Positions 44,425 through 53,792 of a stretch of DNA of 64,000 nucleotides are shown piece after piece; position 1 is the first letter of the stretch; each line of letters opens with the position of its first letter. The DNA is taken from assembly GCF_900114565.1 (NCBI RefSeq), contig NZ_FOTM01000002.1, positions 155,276 to 219,275 of the forward strand, read 5' to 3'. The DNA is from Leifsonia sp. CL147 (GTDB lineage: Bacteria; Actinomycetota; Actinomycetes; Actinomycetales; Microbacteriaceae). Below the pieces are notes generated by a model. It was not told the DNA's origin. It did no database searches and saw only the letters and a program-made list of their open reading frames with translations. Made by a program: the position numbers and the translations under genes.

Positions 44425-45035
44425 CCCGGATGCTGATCGTCGGTCCTCCGGGGGCGGGCAAGGGCACGCAGGCCTCCCGGATCACCTCGGCCTACGGGAT
44501 CCCCGACATCTCCACGGGCGACATCTTCCGGGCCAACATCAAGAACGGCACACCGCTCGGCACGCAGGTGAAGGCCATCGTGGATGCGGGGGACTACGTC
44601 CCCGACACCCTGACGAACCAGCTCGTGGCCGATCGGCTGGACGAAGAGGATGCCAGGAACGGCTTCCTCCTCGACGGCTACCCGCGGACGCTGGCCCAGG
44701 TGGACTACCTCGACGAGCTGCTCGCCGGCAAAGGGCAGAAGCTCGATGCGGTCATCCAGCTGACGGCCGACCAGGAGGAGATCGTCCAGCGGCTGAGCAA
44801 GCGCGCTCGCGAGCAGGGACGCGCCGACGACTCCGAAGAAGCGATCCGGCACCGGCAGGCGGTCTACCTCCGCGAGACGTCGCCGCTGATCGCGGTGTAC
44901 CGGGATCGGGGGCTGCTGGTCCCGGTCGATGGTCTCGGCGCGGTGGACGAGGTCGCCGACCGCATCGCCACGGCGCTTGCCGGGCGCGGTATCCACCCGG
45001 TCGCCGGCGAACCCGCCGGCGAGCCGGTCGCCTAG
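44421..45035 (+). CDS. adk: adenylate kinase
   Basis: A 204-residue adenylate kinase: P-loop [15 protein letters not shown]-binding region [15 protein letters not shown], and [15 protein letters not shown]. It interconverts ATP, AMP and ADP. The lid is short, without the zinc cysteines. TTG 44421 overlaps the secY stop (TTGA); ATG 44430 is the alternative. The C-terminus adds a short non-conserved tail. Confidence 0.96.
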   Translation: MTRMLIVGPPGAGKGTQASRITSAYGIPDISTGDIFRANIKNGTPLGTQVKAIVDAGDYVPDTLTNQLVADRLDEEDARNGFLLDGYPRTLAQVDYLDELLAGKGQKLDAVIQLTADQEEIVQRLSKRAREQGRADDSEEAIRHRQAVYLRETSPLIAVYRDRGLLVPVDGLGAVDEVADRIATALAGRGIHPVAGEPAGEPVA

Positions 45036-45051
45036 CGATGCCGCTGCTCCC

Positions 45052-45882
45052 ATGAAGATCGGACGGTCGATCTACAAGACGCCCGCCCAGCTGCGCGAGA
45101 TGGTCGCGCCGGGCCTTGCCACGGCGGCATCCCTGGATGCCGTCGCAGCAGCGGTCGCTCCCGGCGTGTCGACGCTCGAGCTCGACGCGATCGCGGAGCA
45201 GGCGATCCTCGCCGCCGGCGGAGCCTCCAACTTCAAGCTGGAACCGGGATACCACCACACGATCTGCGCGTCGGTGAACGACGAGGTGGTGCACGGTGTC
45301 CCGGGCGCGCGCATCCTGCAGCCGGGTGACATCCTCTCGGTGGACAGCGGTGCCGTCCTGCAGGGGTGGAACGGGGATGCGGCCCGCACTTTCGTGCTGC
45401 CGGACGCCGCACAGCCGGAGGTCGTCGCCGAGCGGCAGCGCCTCTCGGACGTCACCGAGCGGTCGCTGTGGCGGGGGATCGCCACGCTGGCGTCGGCCCG
45501 CTACCTCAACGATGTCGGCGCGGTGATCGAGGACTACCTCCTGTCCCAGGGGGACTTCGGCATCCTCACCGACTACATCGGCCATGGCATCGGCCGGCGG
45601 ATGCACGAGGAGCCGCCCGTCTTCAACTACCGGGTGCGGGCGAAGGGACCGGAGGTGCGTCCCGGTCTCGTCGTCGCGATCGAGCCCATGGTGGTCCTCG
45701 GAGGCCAGGAGACCTACGTGAAGGACGACGGCTGGACGGTCGCGACCGAGGACGGCTCGGCCGCCGCTCACTGGGAGCACAGTGTCGCGGTGCACGCGGA
45801 CGGCATCTGGGTCCTCACCGCCGCGGACGGCGGGGCAGCGGGCCTCGCGCCGTTCGGCGTGATCCCCACCCCCATCGCCTGA
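45052..45882 (+). CDS. map: methionine aminopeptidase, type I
   Basis: A 276-residue MetAP-I that removes N-terminal Met from nascent proteins. Metal ligands and catalytic residues appear in YHHTICASVNDEVVHG, DSGAVLQGWNGDAART, GHGIGRRMHEEP and AIEPMVV. It begins KIGRSIYKTPAQL and follows adk by 16 nt, without an obvious Shine-Dalgarno. It ends the secY-adk-map run before a new promoter. Confidence 0.97.
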   Translation: MKIGRSIYKTPAQLREMVAPGLATAASLDAVAAAVAPGVSTLELDAIAEQAILAAGGASNFKLEPGYHHTICASVNDEVVHGVPGARILQPGDILSVDSGAVLQGWNGDAARTFVLPDAAQPEVVAERQRLSDVTERSLWRGIATLASARYLNDVGAVIEDYLLSQGDFGILTDYIGHGIGRRMHEEPPVFNYRVRAKGPEVRPGLVVAIEPMVVLGGQETYVKDDGWTVATEDGSAAAHWEHSVAVHADGIWVLTAADGGAAGLAPFGVIPTPIA

Positions 45883-45935
45883 TGGAACCGCTCAGCGAGC
45901 GTTCGCTCACAGCAGCGGAGGATCATACACTCCGA

Positions 45936-45965
45936 TTGGCGAAGACGCTCCCTTTCCCATAAGAT
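45936..45965 (+). promoter_or_regulatory. infA/alpha operon promoter
   Basis: TTGGCG (45936-45941) and TAAGAT (45960-45965) with 18 nt spacing, about 90 nt before infA. Confidence 0.65.
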
Positions 45966-46054
45966 AGATCCTTGGTGTCTTAGGCGCGTTCTCACGCGCC
46001 TTTCGCCGATCAACGCACGACCAGCAAACCACGACTTTTAGCGACAGTGAGGCT

Positions 46055-46276
46055 ATGGCCAAAAAAGACGGTGTCATCGAGATCGAAGGATCCGTGATCG
46101 AAGCTCTGCCCAATGCGATGTTCCGCGTCGAGTTGACGAACGGTCACAAGGTTCTTGCCCACATCTCCGGCAAGATGCGCCAGCACTACATCCGCATCCT
46201 CCCCGAGGACCGCGTGATCGTGGAGCTGAGCCCCTACGATCTGACCCGCGGCCGGATCGTCTATCGCTACAAGTAA
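46055..46276 (+). CDS. infA: translation initiation factor IF-1
   Basis: A 73-residue IF-1 with the OB-fold sequence [18 protein letters not shown] and [20 protein letters not shown]. It blocks the A site during initiation. First gene of the alpha-type operon here. Confidence 0.99.
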   Translation: MAKKDGVIEIEGSVIEALPNAMFRVELTNGHKVLAHISGKMRQHYIRILPEDRVIVELSPYDLTRGRIVYRYK

Positions 46277-46357
46277 AGGTCTGCTGTAAGTAACGGCCAC
46301 GCCGATGGGTTGCCCCGGGCGAGGTACGAGGACAGCGAACAAAGGTAAAGAACACTC

Positions 46358-46471
46358 ATGAAGGTCAAGCCCTCCGTCAAGAAGATCTGCGACAAGTGCA
46401 AGGTCATCCGTCGCAACGGCCGGGTCATGGTCATCTGCGAGAACCCGCGCCACAAGCAGCGCCAAGGCTGA
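46358..46471 (+). CDS. rpmJ: 50S ribosomal protein L36 (bL36), zinc form
   Basis: A 37-residue L36 from ATG 46358 to TGA 46469-46471. It starts [17 protein letters not shown]. Zinc ligands C11, C14, C27 and H32 are all present, so this is the zinc-binding form. It lies 81 nt after infA. An AAAGGTAAAG stretch precedes it. Confidence 0.97.
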   Translation: MKVKPSVKKICDKCKVIRRNGRVMVICENPRHKQRQG

Positions 46472-46499
46472 ACGCAGTTTCATAACCGAATAACGACAA

Positions 46500-46571
46500 G
46501 GCAATCCCAGATCCCGCGTCCGGAAGGGCGCGGGGGACACCCCCGGTGGAGGCCGGAGCACCGGGATTGCT
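46500..46571 (+). ncRNA. candidate structured leader upstream of rpsM (three-way junction)
   Basis: GCAATC (46501-46506) pairs with GATTGC (46565-46570), extendable to 8 bp (GCAATCCC/GGGATTGC). Inside, CCCGCG (46513-46518) pairs with CGCGGG (46529-46534), and CCGGTG (46543-46548) pairs with CACCGG (46559-46564). The last helix competes with the extended outer stem, and GGGGG (46532-46536) could pair with CCCCC (46540-46544) instead. It ends 35 nt before the rpsM ATG. No known leader family was recognised. Confidence 0.45.
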
Positions 46572-46605
46572 GCAGACCTCCACACAACACAGGAGAAGCC
46601 ACAAC

Positions 46606-46980
46606 ATGGCACGTCTAGCAGGCGTCGACATTCCGCGCGAGAAGCGCGTGGAAGTCGCACTCACCTACATCTACGGCGTCGGGCGCACCCGCGCGCTGCA
46701 GACCTTGCGCGAGACCGGTATTTCCGGCGACGTCCGCGTCAAGGACCTGACCGACGAGCAGCTGGTCGCCCTGCGCGACTACATCGAGGGAAGTTTCAAG
46801 GTCGAGGGTGACCTCCGCCGCGAGGTCGCCGCCGACATCCGCCGCAAGGTCGAGATCGGCAGCTACGAGGGTATCCGCCACCGCAAGGGCCTCCCGGTCC
46901 GCGGCCAGCGCACCAAGACGAACGCTCGCACCCGCAAGGGTCCGAAGCGCACCGTGGCCGGCAAGAAGAAGGCGCGCTAA
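46606..46980 (+). CDS. rpsM: 30S ribosomal protein S13 (uS13)
   Basis: A 124-residue S13 beginning [23 protein letters not shown] 46606 with AGGAGAAG ahead. It bridges to the 50S and contacts P-site tRNA. It ends in a basic tail [13 protein letters not shown]. Confidence 0.99.
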   Translation: MARLAGVDIPREKRVEVALTYIYGVGRTRALQTLRETGISGDVRVKDLTDEQLVALRDYIEGSFKVEGDLRREVAADIRRKVEIGSYEGIRHRKGLPVRGQRTKTNARTRKGPKRTVAGKKKAR

Positions 46981-47022
46981 GGCCCGCGGCCCCCGCAACG
47001 CTCTGAGGATTCAGGAGAAGAA

Positions 47023-47421
47023 ATGGCAGCACCCAAGTCGGCCGCTCGAAAGCCGCGCAAGAAAGAAAAGAAGAACATCGCTGTGGGCCAGGCCCACATC
47101 AAGAGCACGTTCAACAACACGATCGTCTCGATCACCGACACCACCGGTGCGGTCATCAGCTGGGCTTCGTCCGGCGGCGTCGGGTTCAAGGGCTCCCGCA
47201 AGTCGACCCCGTTCGCGGCGCAGCTCGCCGCCGAGTCGGCGGCTCGTCAGGCACAGGAGCACGGCATGAAGAAGGTCGACGTCTTCGTCAAGGGCCCGGG
47301 CTCCGGTCGCGAGACCGCGATCCGCTCGCTCCAGGCCGCCGGCCTCGAGGTGGGCTCGATCAACGACGTCACCCCCCAGGCGCACAACGGTTGCCGTCCG
47401 CCCAAGCGCCGTCGCGTCTAG
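47023..47421 (+). CDS. rpsK: 30S ribosomal protein S11 (uS11)
   Basis: A 132-residue S11 with the standard [19 protein letters not shown] and C-terminal [17 protein letters not shown] ending ([14 protein letters not shown]). It lines the E site. rpsD does not follow, contrary to many bacteria. Confidence 0.99.
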   Translation: MAAPKSAARKPRKKEKKNIAVGQAHIKSTFNNTIVSITDTTGAVISWASSGGVGFKGSRKSTPFAAQLAAESAARQAQEHGMKKVDVFVKGPGSGRETAIRSLQAAGLEVGSINDVTPQAHNGCRPPKRRRV

Positions 47422-47451
47422 TAGTTCTCTCCGTTAAATTTTCGCGCAAGC

Positions 47452-47486
47452 GAGGGGCGGCGCCGGCTTCGCCGACGTCGTCCCTC
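47452..47486 (+). promoter_or_regulatory. long hairpin between rpsK and rpoA
   Basis: A 16-bp imperfect stem (47452-47467 with 47471-47486; two G-U pairs and one mismatch) with a TTC loop. A second, 7-bp stem (GAGTGTC 47498-47504 with GACACTC 47513-47519) follows just before the rpoA binding site. They occupy the usual place of rpsD. Confidence 0.55.
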
Positions 47487-47539
47487 ACGCGCGACGCGAG
47501 TGTCATATAGCGGACACTCAGTCGAAAGGAAAATAAATA

Positions 47540-48538
47540 GTGCTCATTGCACAGCGTCCTACGCTCACCGAAGAGAACATCTCCGAGTTCCGCTCGCGGT
47601 TCGTTATCGAGCCCCTGGAGCCCGGCTTCGGATACACGCTCGGCAACTCCATGCGCCGCACCCTGCTCTCCTCCATCCCCGGCGCTGCTGTCACCAGCAT
47701 CCGCATCGACGGTGTGCTGCACGAGTTCAGCACGGTGCCGGGCGTCAAGGAGGATGTCACCGAGATCATCCTGAACATCAAGGGCCTCGTCGTCTCGAGC
47801 GAGCACGACGAGCCGATCACGGCCTACCTGCGCAAGACGGGTGCCGGTCAGGTGACCGCTGCGGACATCTCGGCTCCGGCCGGCGTGGAGATCCACAACC
47901 CGGAGCTCGTCATCGCGACGCTCAACGACAAGGCGAAGTTCGAGGTCGAGCTGACCATCGAGCGCGGCCGCGGCTACGTCTCGGCGCAGCAGAACCGAAA
48001 CGAGTACAGCGAAGCGGGCCAGATCCCGATCGACTCGATCTACTCGCCCGTGCTGAAGGTCACCTACCGCGTGGAGGCCACGCGTGCCGGTGAGCGCACG
48101 GACTTCGACCGCCTCGTGGTCGACGTCGAGACCAAGCCCGCGATCAGCCCGCGCGACGCCATCGCCTCTGCCGGCCGCACCCTGGTCGAGCTGTTCGGCC
48201 TGGCGCGCGAGCTCAACAGCGCCGCCGAGGGCATCGAGATCGGCCCGGCTCCGGTCGACGCCGTCCTCAGCTCCGAGCTGTCGATGCCGATCGAGGACCT
48301 CGACCTGTCGGTCCGCTCGTACAACTGCCTCAAGCGCGAGGGAATCAACACCGTGAGCGAGCTCGTCTCGCTGTCCGAGACCCAGCTCATGAACATCCGC
48401 AACTTCGGTCAGAAGTCGGTGGATGAGGTCAAGGACAAGCTGACGGAGATGGGCCTGTCGCTGAAGGACTCGGTCCCCGGGTTCGACGGCGCCCACTTCT
48501 ACAGCGGCTACGACGAGGACGAGTCCACCACCATCTGA
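47540..48538 (+). CDS. rpoA: RNA polymerase alpha subunit
   Basis: A 332-residue alpha subunit from GTG 47540 with AAGGA 10 nt upstream. The N-terminal dimerisation domain ([21 protein letters not shown]) and the C-terminal domain ([19 protein letters not shown], with the DNA-contacting arginine) are intact. Alpha starts assembly of the polymerase and binds UP elements. Confidence 0.99.
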   Translation: MLIAQRPTLTEENISEFRSRFVIEPLEPGFGYTLGNSMRRTLLSSIPGAAVTSIRIDGVLHEFSTVPGVKEDVTEIILNIKGLVVSSEHDEPITAYLRKTGAGQVTAADISAPAGVEIHNPELVIATLNDKAKFEVELTIERGRGYVSAQQNRNEYSEAGQIPIDSIYSPVLKVTYRVEATRAGERTDFDRLVVDVETKPAISPRDAIASAGRTLVELFGLARELNSAAEGIEIGPAPVDAVLSSELSMPIEDLDLSVRSYNCLKREGINTVSELVSLSETQLMNIRNFGQKSVDEVKDKLTEMGLSLKDSVPGFDGAHFYSGYDEDESTTI

Positions 48539-48593
48539 GGCTCGTCTTCCTCGACCCGCCAACCGACCTTTTCAACACTGGAGATAACCGATC

Positions 48594-49166
48594 ATGCCCA
48601 AGCCCACCAAGGGCCCCCGCCTCGGGGGCGGCCCGGCGCACGAGCGCCTGATGCTCGCCAACCTGGCCGCTGCGCTCTTCACCCACAAGAGCATCAAGAC
48701 CACCGAGACCAAGGCCAAGCGCCTGCGTCCGGTGGCCGAGCGCCTGATCACGTTCGCGAAGCGCGGTGACCTGCACGCCCGCCGTCGCGTCCTGGCCGTG
48801 ATTCAGGACAAGACCGTGGTCCACGAGCTCTTCACCCAGATCGCACCGCTGGTCGCCGAGCGTGAGGGCGGCTACACCCGCATCACGAAGCTCGGCTTCC
48901 GCAAGGGCGACAACGCGCCCATGGCGCAGATCGAGCTCGTTCTCGAGCCGGTCAGCCCCAAGGTGAAGTCCACCAAGACCTCCGCCGCCCCGAAGGCTGC
49001 GCCGGTCGACGAGGCCCCGGCTGAGGAGACTCCGGTCGAGGAGACCAGCGCCGAGGAGACCAGCGCCGAGACCGCCGCTGCCGAGGCGGAGGTCGCCGAG
49101 GACGCGACCGCCGACGCCGACGCCGCCGGTGAGACCGACGCCGAGACCGAGGCCGAGAAGGCGTAA
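48594..49166 (+). CDS. rplQ: 50S ribosomal protein L17 (bL17) with acidic C-terminal tail
   Basis: A 190-residue protein. The L17 core covers about residues 1-120 ([20 protein letters not shown] to QIELVLEPV). The rest is an Ala/Glu/Thr-rich acidic tail with repeats such as [11 protein letters not shown]; most L17 proteins end near 120-130 residues, although long tails are known in Actinobacteria. It ends the operon before a hairpin. Confidence 0.97.
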   Translation: MPKPTKGPRLGGGPAHERLMLANLAAALFTHKSIKTTETKAKRLRPVAERLITFAKRGDLHARRRVLAVIQDKTVVHELFTQIAPLVAEREGGYTRITKLGFRKGDNAPMAQIELVLEPVSPKVKSTKTSAAPKAAPVDEAPAEETPVEETSAEETSAETAAAEAEVAEDATADADAAGETDAETEAEKA

Positions 49167-49186
49167 CGCTTTTTCTCTCGTACCTT

Positions 49187-49221
49187 CGAATGCCCCGCAT
49201 CCGTGTGATGCGGGGCATTCG
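49187..49221 (+). terminator. hairpin terminator after rplQ
   Basis: A 14-bp perfect stem (CGAATGCCCCGCAT 49187-49200 with 49208-49221) and a 7-nt loop, 21 nt after the stop. TCGTCTC follows rather than a U-run. Confidence 0.82.
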
Positions 49222-49239
49222 TCGTCTCGGGGCGTCTTC

Positions 49240-49245
49240 TAAGGT
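49240..49245 (+). promoter_or_regulatory. -10 box TAAGGT 7 nt before the GNAT gene
   Basis: TAAGGT, then 7 nt, then GTG 49253. It could drive a leaderless mRNA just after the rplQ terminator; the same bases (AAGGTGAAAGG) could also serve as a ribosome binding site, so the two readings compete. Confidence 0.4.
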
Positions 49246-49252
49246 GAAAGGC

Positions 49253-50287
49253 GTGACCTCGACCGACGACATCCCCATGCCGCCGCTGAGCGCCCGCATC
49301 CCGGGACCGAATGTGCACCAGCCCCAGCATCCCCTGATCGCCGAATGGCGACCGGCGACAGCCGACGATGCGGCCGCTGTGCACGAGGTGTTCCAGGCGA
49401 TGGATGAGCGCGATCATCCCAACTACGCGACCACCCGCGAAGACGTGGACGTGGAGCTCGGCTACAGCTTCGTGGACCTGGAGACGGACACCCTGCTGGC
49501 TGTGACGGCCGAGGGCCGGGTGGCCGCGGTGGGGATCGTGCTGGAGCCGCCCCGGCAGGAGACGCTCGTGCGCGAGTTCATGAACGGCGGGGTGCATCCA
49601 GAGTTCCGGGGCCGGGGGATCGGGCGTGAGCTGCTCGCCTGGCAGCGGACGCGCGGTGAGCAGAAGCTGATCGCGGCCGACAAGCCGCTTCCCGGCTGGC
49701 TCGTCGGCTACGCCGACCGTCGTGCACCCGACCGGGAGCGGCTGCTCGTCGCCGGCGGCTTCGAGGTGGCGCGCTACTTCCACACGATGGAGCGCGATCT
49801 GCGCGAGCCCATCCCGGAGGTGTCGCCCACCATGGAGGTGCGGATCGTGCCGTATACGGCCGATCGCGCGGACGCTGTGCACGCGGCTCGCGATGCCGCC
49901 TTCCGCGATCACTGGGGCAGCCAGCCCCTGAGCGATGAGCAGTTCGCCGGGCTCGTCTCCGGAACCTTCGCCCCCGACCTCTCCTTCGTCGCGCTTGCCG
50001 GTGACGAGGTCGCAGGTGTGCTGCTCACCGAGGTGAACGAGGACGACTGGGCGCATCAGGGCTACACCGGCGCCTACGTCTCGACGGTGGCGGTGACGAG
50101 ACCGTTCCGCGGCCGTCGCATCGCCCCGAGCCTGCTCCGCGCGGTGCTGGAGGGGTGCGCTGGGCGCGGCTGGGACAAGGTGGTGCTGGATGTCGACGCC
50201 GAGAACCCGACCGGAGCCCTGGGGCTGTACACGGGCATGGGGTTCGTGTCCACGCAGACCGAGACGGGACTGGTCCGTGCTTACTGA
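49253..50287 (+). CDS. GNAT N-acetyltransferase with two GNAT domains
   Basis: A 344-residue protein from GTG 49253. The first GNAT domain (about 32-165) has an intact acetyl-CoA loop, VHPEFRGRGIGRELL. The second (about 180-330) has a degenerate loop, RPFRGRRIAPSLL, and the familiar DAENPTGALGLYTGMGF end. The layout resembles mycothiol synthase (MshD) and other double-GNAT proteins, but the substrate is unknown. The 3' end overlaps the truA start by 11 nt. Confidence 0.82.
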   Translation: MTSTDDIPMPPLSARIPGPNVHQPQHPLIAEWRPATADDAAAVHEVFQAMDERDHPNYATTREDVDVELGYSFVDLETDTLLAVTAEGRVAAVGIVLEPPRQETLVREFMNGGVHPEFRGRGIGRELLAWQRTRGEQKLIAADKPLPGWLVGYADRRAPDRERLLVAGGFEVARYFHTMERDLREPIPEVSPTMEVRIVPYTADRADAVHAARDAAFRDHWGSQPLSDEQFAGLVSGTFAPDLSFVALAGDEVAGVLLTEVNEDDWAHQGYTGAYVSTVAVTRPFRGRRIAPSLLRAVLEGCAGRGWDKVVLDVDAENPTGALGLYTGMGFVSTQTETGLVRAY

Positions 50288-51146
50288 GGGCAAGCGTCGG
50301 TATCGCCTCGACATCGCCTACCAGGGCACCGACTTCAACGGCTGGGGGCGCCAACCGGGCCTCCGCACGGTGCAGGGAACGCTGGAGGATGCGCTCGCGA
50401 CAATCTTCCGCCGCGCCGGTGAGCCGCCGCAGCTGACCGTCGCCGGGCGGACGGACGCGGGCGTGCATGCCGTGGGTCAGGTCGCTCATGTCGATCTGAC
50501 CCCGGAGCAGGAGACGCTGCTGCGCAAACCTCACGGCAAGCGGGCGCCCCTTTCGGCCGAGGAGGCCCTCGGCCGGCGGCTGAACGGCATCCTCGGTCCG
50601 GTGTCCGACGTCGTGGTGCTCGCAGCCTCCCTCGCGCCGGAGGGATTCGACGCGCGGTTCTCGGCGCTGTGGCGGCGATACGAGTATCGAGTGGCCGACC
50701 GGGCGGCGCTGCGCGACCCCCTCCAGCGGCATCGGACGACCTGGGTCTCGTCCGACCTGGACGCGGCCGCCATGGACATGGCCGCTCACGGCCTGCTCGG
50801 CCTGCACGACTTCGCCAGCTACTGCAAGGCGCGGGAGGGCGCCACGACGATCCGCACGTTGCAGTCCTTCGCCTGGCGCCGGGAGCCGGACGGCGTGCTC
50901 GTGGCGGACCTGACCGCGGACGCCTTCTGCCACAGCATGGTGCGTGCGCTCGTCGGCGCATGCGTGGAGGTGGGGGAGGGCGAGCTCGACCCGGGCGACC
51001 TGGTGTCGCTGCGCGACGAGAAGCGGCGGACCAGCGCCTTCAAAGTCATGCCGGCCCGGGGGCTGACCCTGCTGGAGGTCGGATACCCCGAGGGCCCCGA
51101 GCTCGCGTTGCGGGCAGAGCGCACCCGCGCACTGCGCGAGCTGTAG
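50277..51146 (+). CDS. truA: tRNA pseudouridine(38-40) synthase
   Basis: A 289-residue TruA modifying the anticodon stem. Catalytic D60 is in AGRTDAGVHAVGQ. GTG 50277 gives the expected start RYRLDIAYQGTDFNGW. It overlaps the end of the GNAT gene by 11 nt in another frame. The segment LRKPHGKRAPLSAEEALGRR is a typical actinobacterial insertion. truA beside rplQ and rplM is a usual actinobacterial order. Confidence 0.96.
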   Translation: MLTEGKRRYRLDIAYQGTDFNGWGRQPGLRTVQGTLEDALATIFRRAGEPPQLTVAGRTDAGVHAVGQVAHVDLTPEQETLLRKPHGKRAPLSAEEALGRRLNGILGPVSDVVVLAASLAPEGFDARFSALWRRYEYRVADRAALRDPLQRHRTTWVSSDLDAAAMDMAAHGLLGLHDFASYCKAREGATTIRTLQSFAWRREPDGVLVADLTADAFCHSMVRALVGACVEVGEGELDPGDLVSLRDEKRRTSAFKVMPARGLTLLEVGYPEGPELALRAERTRALREL

Positions 51147-51178
51147 CCGGGTTCCGTCACCGAACGAGCCCACCCGGT

Positions 51179-51208
51179 TTGACCGGTAGTGCGGGGGTCA
51201 CGTAGTAT
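51179..51208 (+). promoter_or_regulatory. rplM-rpsI promoter
   Basis: TTGACC (51179-51184) and TAGTAT (51203-51208), 18 nt apart, giving a leader of about 140 nt. Identical hexamers to the str promoter. Confidence 0.78.
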
Positions 51209-51351
51209 TGAGCTTTGGTGTCCGCGCCTTCTGCGGCGCGACATACGAACGTGAGCCCTCCACCGGCACGGTTCCGTCCTCTCGGGATGCGAACCTCCAT
51301 CGGAGCGGGATTCACGAACACCTCCGTTCGAGACAGAAAGCAGCCACTACT

Positions 51352-51798
51352 GTGACGCGCACCTATTCCCCGAAGGCCGACGAGATCCAGCGCGACTGGG
51401 TCATCATCGACGCGACCGACGTCGTGCTCGGCCGCCTCGCCAGCCACACCGCCGCCCTCCTGCGCGGCAAGCACAAGCCGACCTTCGCCCCGCACATGGA
51501 CGGCGGCGACTTCGTCATCATCGTCAACGCCGAGAAGGTCGCCCTGACCGGTCAGAAGGCCCTGCAGAAGAAGGCCTACCGCCACTCCGGTTACCCGGGG
51601 GGCCTCAAGGCCACCACCTACGCCGAGCTCCTCGAGAAGAACCCGGTGCGTGCCGTCGAGAAGGCCGTGCGCGGGATGCTGCCGAAGAACTCCATCGGTC
51701 GCGCCCAGCTCCGCAAGCTGAAGGTCTACACCGGAAGCGAGCACCCGCACGCCGCCCAGCAGCCGAAGCCGTACACGCTCGGCCAGGTCGCCCAGTAG
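51352..51798 (+). CDS. rplM: 50S ribosomal protein L13 (uL13)
   Basis: A 148-residue L13 from GTG 51352 ([20 protein letters not shown]). [19 protein letters not shown] is the family signature. It is an early 50S assembly protein and forms an operon with rpsI 50 nt downstream. Confidence 0.99.
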   Translation: MTRTYSPKADEIQRDWVIIDATDVVLGRLASHTAALLRGKHKPTFAPHMDGGDFVIIVNAEKVALTGQKALQKKAYRHSGYPGGLKATTYAELLEKNPVRAVEKAVRGMLPKNSIGRAQLRKLKVYTGSEHPHAAQQPKPYTLGQVAQ

Positions 51799-51848
51799 CG
51801 GGCGCCGAAGACCTTCACGACTTCACGAGACAAAGGATTATCACCACC

Positions 51849-52346
51849 GTGGCGAAGATCGCAGACAGCATCGAAACGGCTCAGGCCGACAACGTCGAGT
51901 CCTACTCGACCGAGACCCCGGCCTCGGAGGCCCCGGCCGCCCCGCGCGCCGTCCTCTCCGTCCCCGGCGCGGCCGTCGGCCGCCGCAAGGAGGCCATCGC
52001 GCGCGTGCGCCTGGTCCCGGGCTCCGGCAGCATCACGGTCAACGGCCGTGAGTTCGCCGCCTACTTCCCGAACAAGCTGCACCAGCAGCTCATCAACGAC
52101 CCGTTCAAGGTGCTCGACCTGATCGGCTCCTACGACGTCGTCGCCCGCATCACCGGCGGTGGCCCCTCGGGTCAGGCGGGCGCCCTGCGCCTCGCCATCG
52201 CGCGCGCTCTCAACGAGATCGACCGCGAGAACAACCGCCCGACCCTGAAGAAAGCCGGCTTCCTCACGCGCGACGCCCGCGTCACCGAGCGCAAGAAGGC
52301 CGGTCTCAAGAAGGCCCGCAAGGCGTCGCAGTTCTCCAAGCGCTGA
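51849..52346 (+). CDS. rpsI: 30S ribosomal protein S9 (uS9)
   Basis: A 165-residue S9 from GTG 51849; AAAGGA lies 10 nt upstream. The core starts near residue 40 ([19 protein letters not shown]), so about 35 acidic residues form an N-terminal extension. The C-terminal tail [12 protein letters not shown] reaches P-site tRNA. Confidence 0.98.
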   Translation: MAKIADSIETAQADNVESYSTETPASEAPAAPRAVLSVPGAAVGRRKEAIARVRLVPGSGSITVNGREFAAYFPNKLHQQLINDPFKVLDLIGSYDVVARITGGGPSGQAGALRLAIARALNEIDRENNRPTLKKAGFLTRDARVTERKKAGLKKARKASQFSKR

Positions 52347-52360
52347 CGCACGCGAGCGTC

Positions 52361-52366
52361 TAGGCT
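52361..52366 (+). promoter_or_regulatory. -10 box TAGGCT, leaderless glmM
   Basis: TAGGCT is 7 nt before the glmM ATG and there is no Shine-Dalgarno, so the mRNA probably starts at the start codon. Confidence 0.55.
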
Positions 52367-52373
52367 TCGGTCC

Positions 52374-53735
52374 ATGCCACGCCTCTTCGGAACCGACGGC
52401 GTTCGCGGTCTCGCGAACGGAAGTCTCACCGCCGACCTGGCGCTCGGCCTTGCGCAGTCAGCTGCTGCTGTACTGACGCAAGGCCGAAGCGCCGAGGCGC
52501 GGCGCGCTGCGGGCAAGCGCCCGAGCGCGATCGTCGCCCGTGACCCCCGCGTCTCGGGCGAGTTCCTCTCCGCCGCCGTCTCGGCCGGGCTCGCCAGCTC
52601 CGGTATCGACGTCTACGACGCGGGAGTCATCCCCACGCCGGCCGCCGCCTTCCTGATCGCCGACTTCGACGCCGACTTCGGTGTGATGGTATCCGCGTCG
52701 CACAACCCGGCGCCGGACAACGGGATCAAGATCTTCGCCCGCGGCGGCACCAAGCTCCCCGACATCGTCGAGGACCGCATCGAGCAGCACCTCGATCTCG
52801 AGAAGCTGACGCCGACCGGCGCCGACGTCGGCCGCATCCGCCGGTTCGCCGACGCCGAGGACCGCTATGTGGTCCACCTGCTGGCCAGCCTCCCGCACCG
52901 GCTCGACGGCATCCACGTCGTGCTCGACTGCGCGCACGGCGCCGCCGCCGGCATCTCGCCCGAGGTGTTCACCGACGCGGGCGCCCGCGTCACCGTCATC
53001 GGCGACTCGCCGGACGGCATGAACATCAACGACGGTGTCGGATCGACCCACCTCGACAACCTCGCCAAGGCCGTCCTCGCCGCCGGCGCGGACGTCGGAA
53101 TCGCGCACGACGGCGACGCCGACCGCTGCCTGGCGATCGACGCGCACGGCAATGTGGTCGACGGCGACCAGATCATGGCCATCCTCGCGGTGGGGATGAA
53201 GGAGCGCGGCAAGCTGCGCGAGAACACCCTCGTGGCGACCGTGATGAGCAACCTCGGCTTGAAGCTCGCCATGCGCGACAACGGGATCCGGGTCGTCGAG
53301 ACGGCCGTCGGGGACCGCTACGTGCTCGAAGAGATGAACGAGAAGGAGTACTCGCTCGGAGGCGAGCAGTCCGGTCACGTCATCATGCGGGACTTCGCGA
53401 CCACCGGCGACGGCATCCTCACCGGGCTGCATCTCCTCAGCGAGATGGCCCGGCAGGGCAAGACCCTCGCCGAGCTGGCCCGCGTGATGACCGTGTATCC
53501 GCAGGTGATGGTGAACGTCAAGAACGTCGACCACCACGCCGTGCACACCGACGAGGGGCTGAAGACCGCCGTGAGGACGGCGGAGAGCGCGCTCGGCGAC
53601 ACGGGACGCGTGCTCTTGCGGCCCTCCGGAACCGAGCCGCTGGTGCGGGTGATGGTGGAGGCTGCCGACCAGATCACGGCCGAGCGCCTCGCCAACGAGC
53701 TGGCCGACGTCGTGCGGGAGCGCCTGGCGCTCTGA
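52374..53735 (+). CDS. glmM: phosphoglucosamine mutase
   Basis: A 453-residue GlmM converting glucosamine-6-phosphate to glucosamine-1-phosphate for peptidoglycan. The phosphoserine is S109 in [12 protein letters not shown]; the metal loop is DGDADR; the sugar loop GGEQSGHVI and the C-terminal phosphate site [12 protein letters not shown] are present. GlmS, the previous enzyme in the pathway, is encoded 1.5 kb downstream. Confidence 0.98.
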   Translation: MPRLFGTDGVRGLANGSLTADLALGLAQSAAAVLTQGRSAEARRAAGKRPSAIVARDPRVSGEFLSAAVSAGLASSGIDVYDAGVIPTPAAAFLIADFDADFGVMVSASHNPAPDNGIKIFARGGTKLPDIVEDRIEQHLDLEKLTPTGADVGRIRRFADAEDRYVVHLLASLPHRLDGIHVVLDCAHGAAAGISPEVFTDAGARVTVIGDSPDGMNINDGVGSTHLDNLAKAVLAAGADVGIAHDGDADRCLAIDAHGNVVDGDQIMAILAVGMKERGKLRENTLVATVMSNLGLKLAMRDNGIRVVETAVGDRYVLEEMNEKEYSLGGEQSGHVIMRDFATTGDGILTGLHLLSEMARQGKTLAELARVMTVYPQVMVNVKNVDHHAVHTDEGLKTAVRTAESALGDTGRVLLRPSGTEPLVRVMVEAADQITAERLANELADVVRERLAL

Positions 53736-53792
53736 GCGCTGCAGGCGCGTCGCAGGCTGCGGTCACGCCCGCTGCCGGGACGCAGGTCGCGG

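Noticed and set aside
47506..47511. TATAGC as -10 of an rpoA promoter
   Set aside because: It sits in the loop of a hairpin and lacks a -35; only the hairpin was kept.
49190..49252. Upstream ATG as start of the GNAT protein
   Set aside because: It lies inside the rplQ terminator hairpin and adds residues not belonging to the domain; GTG 49253 is better placed.
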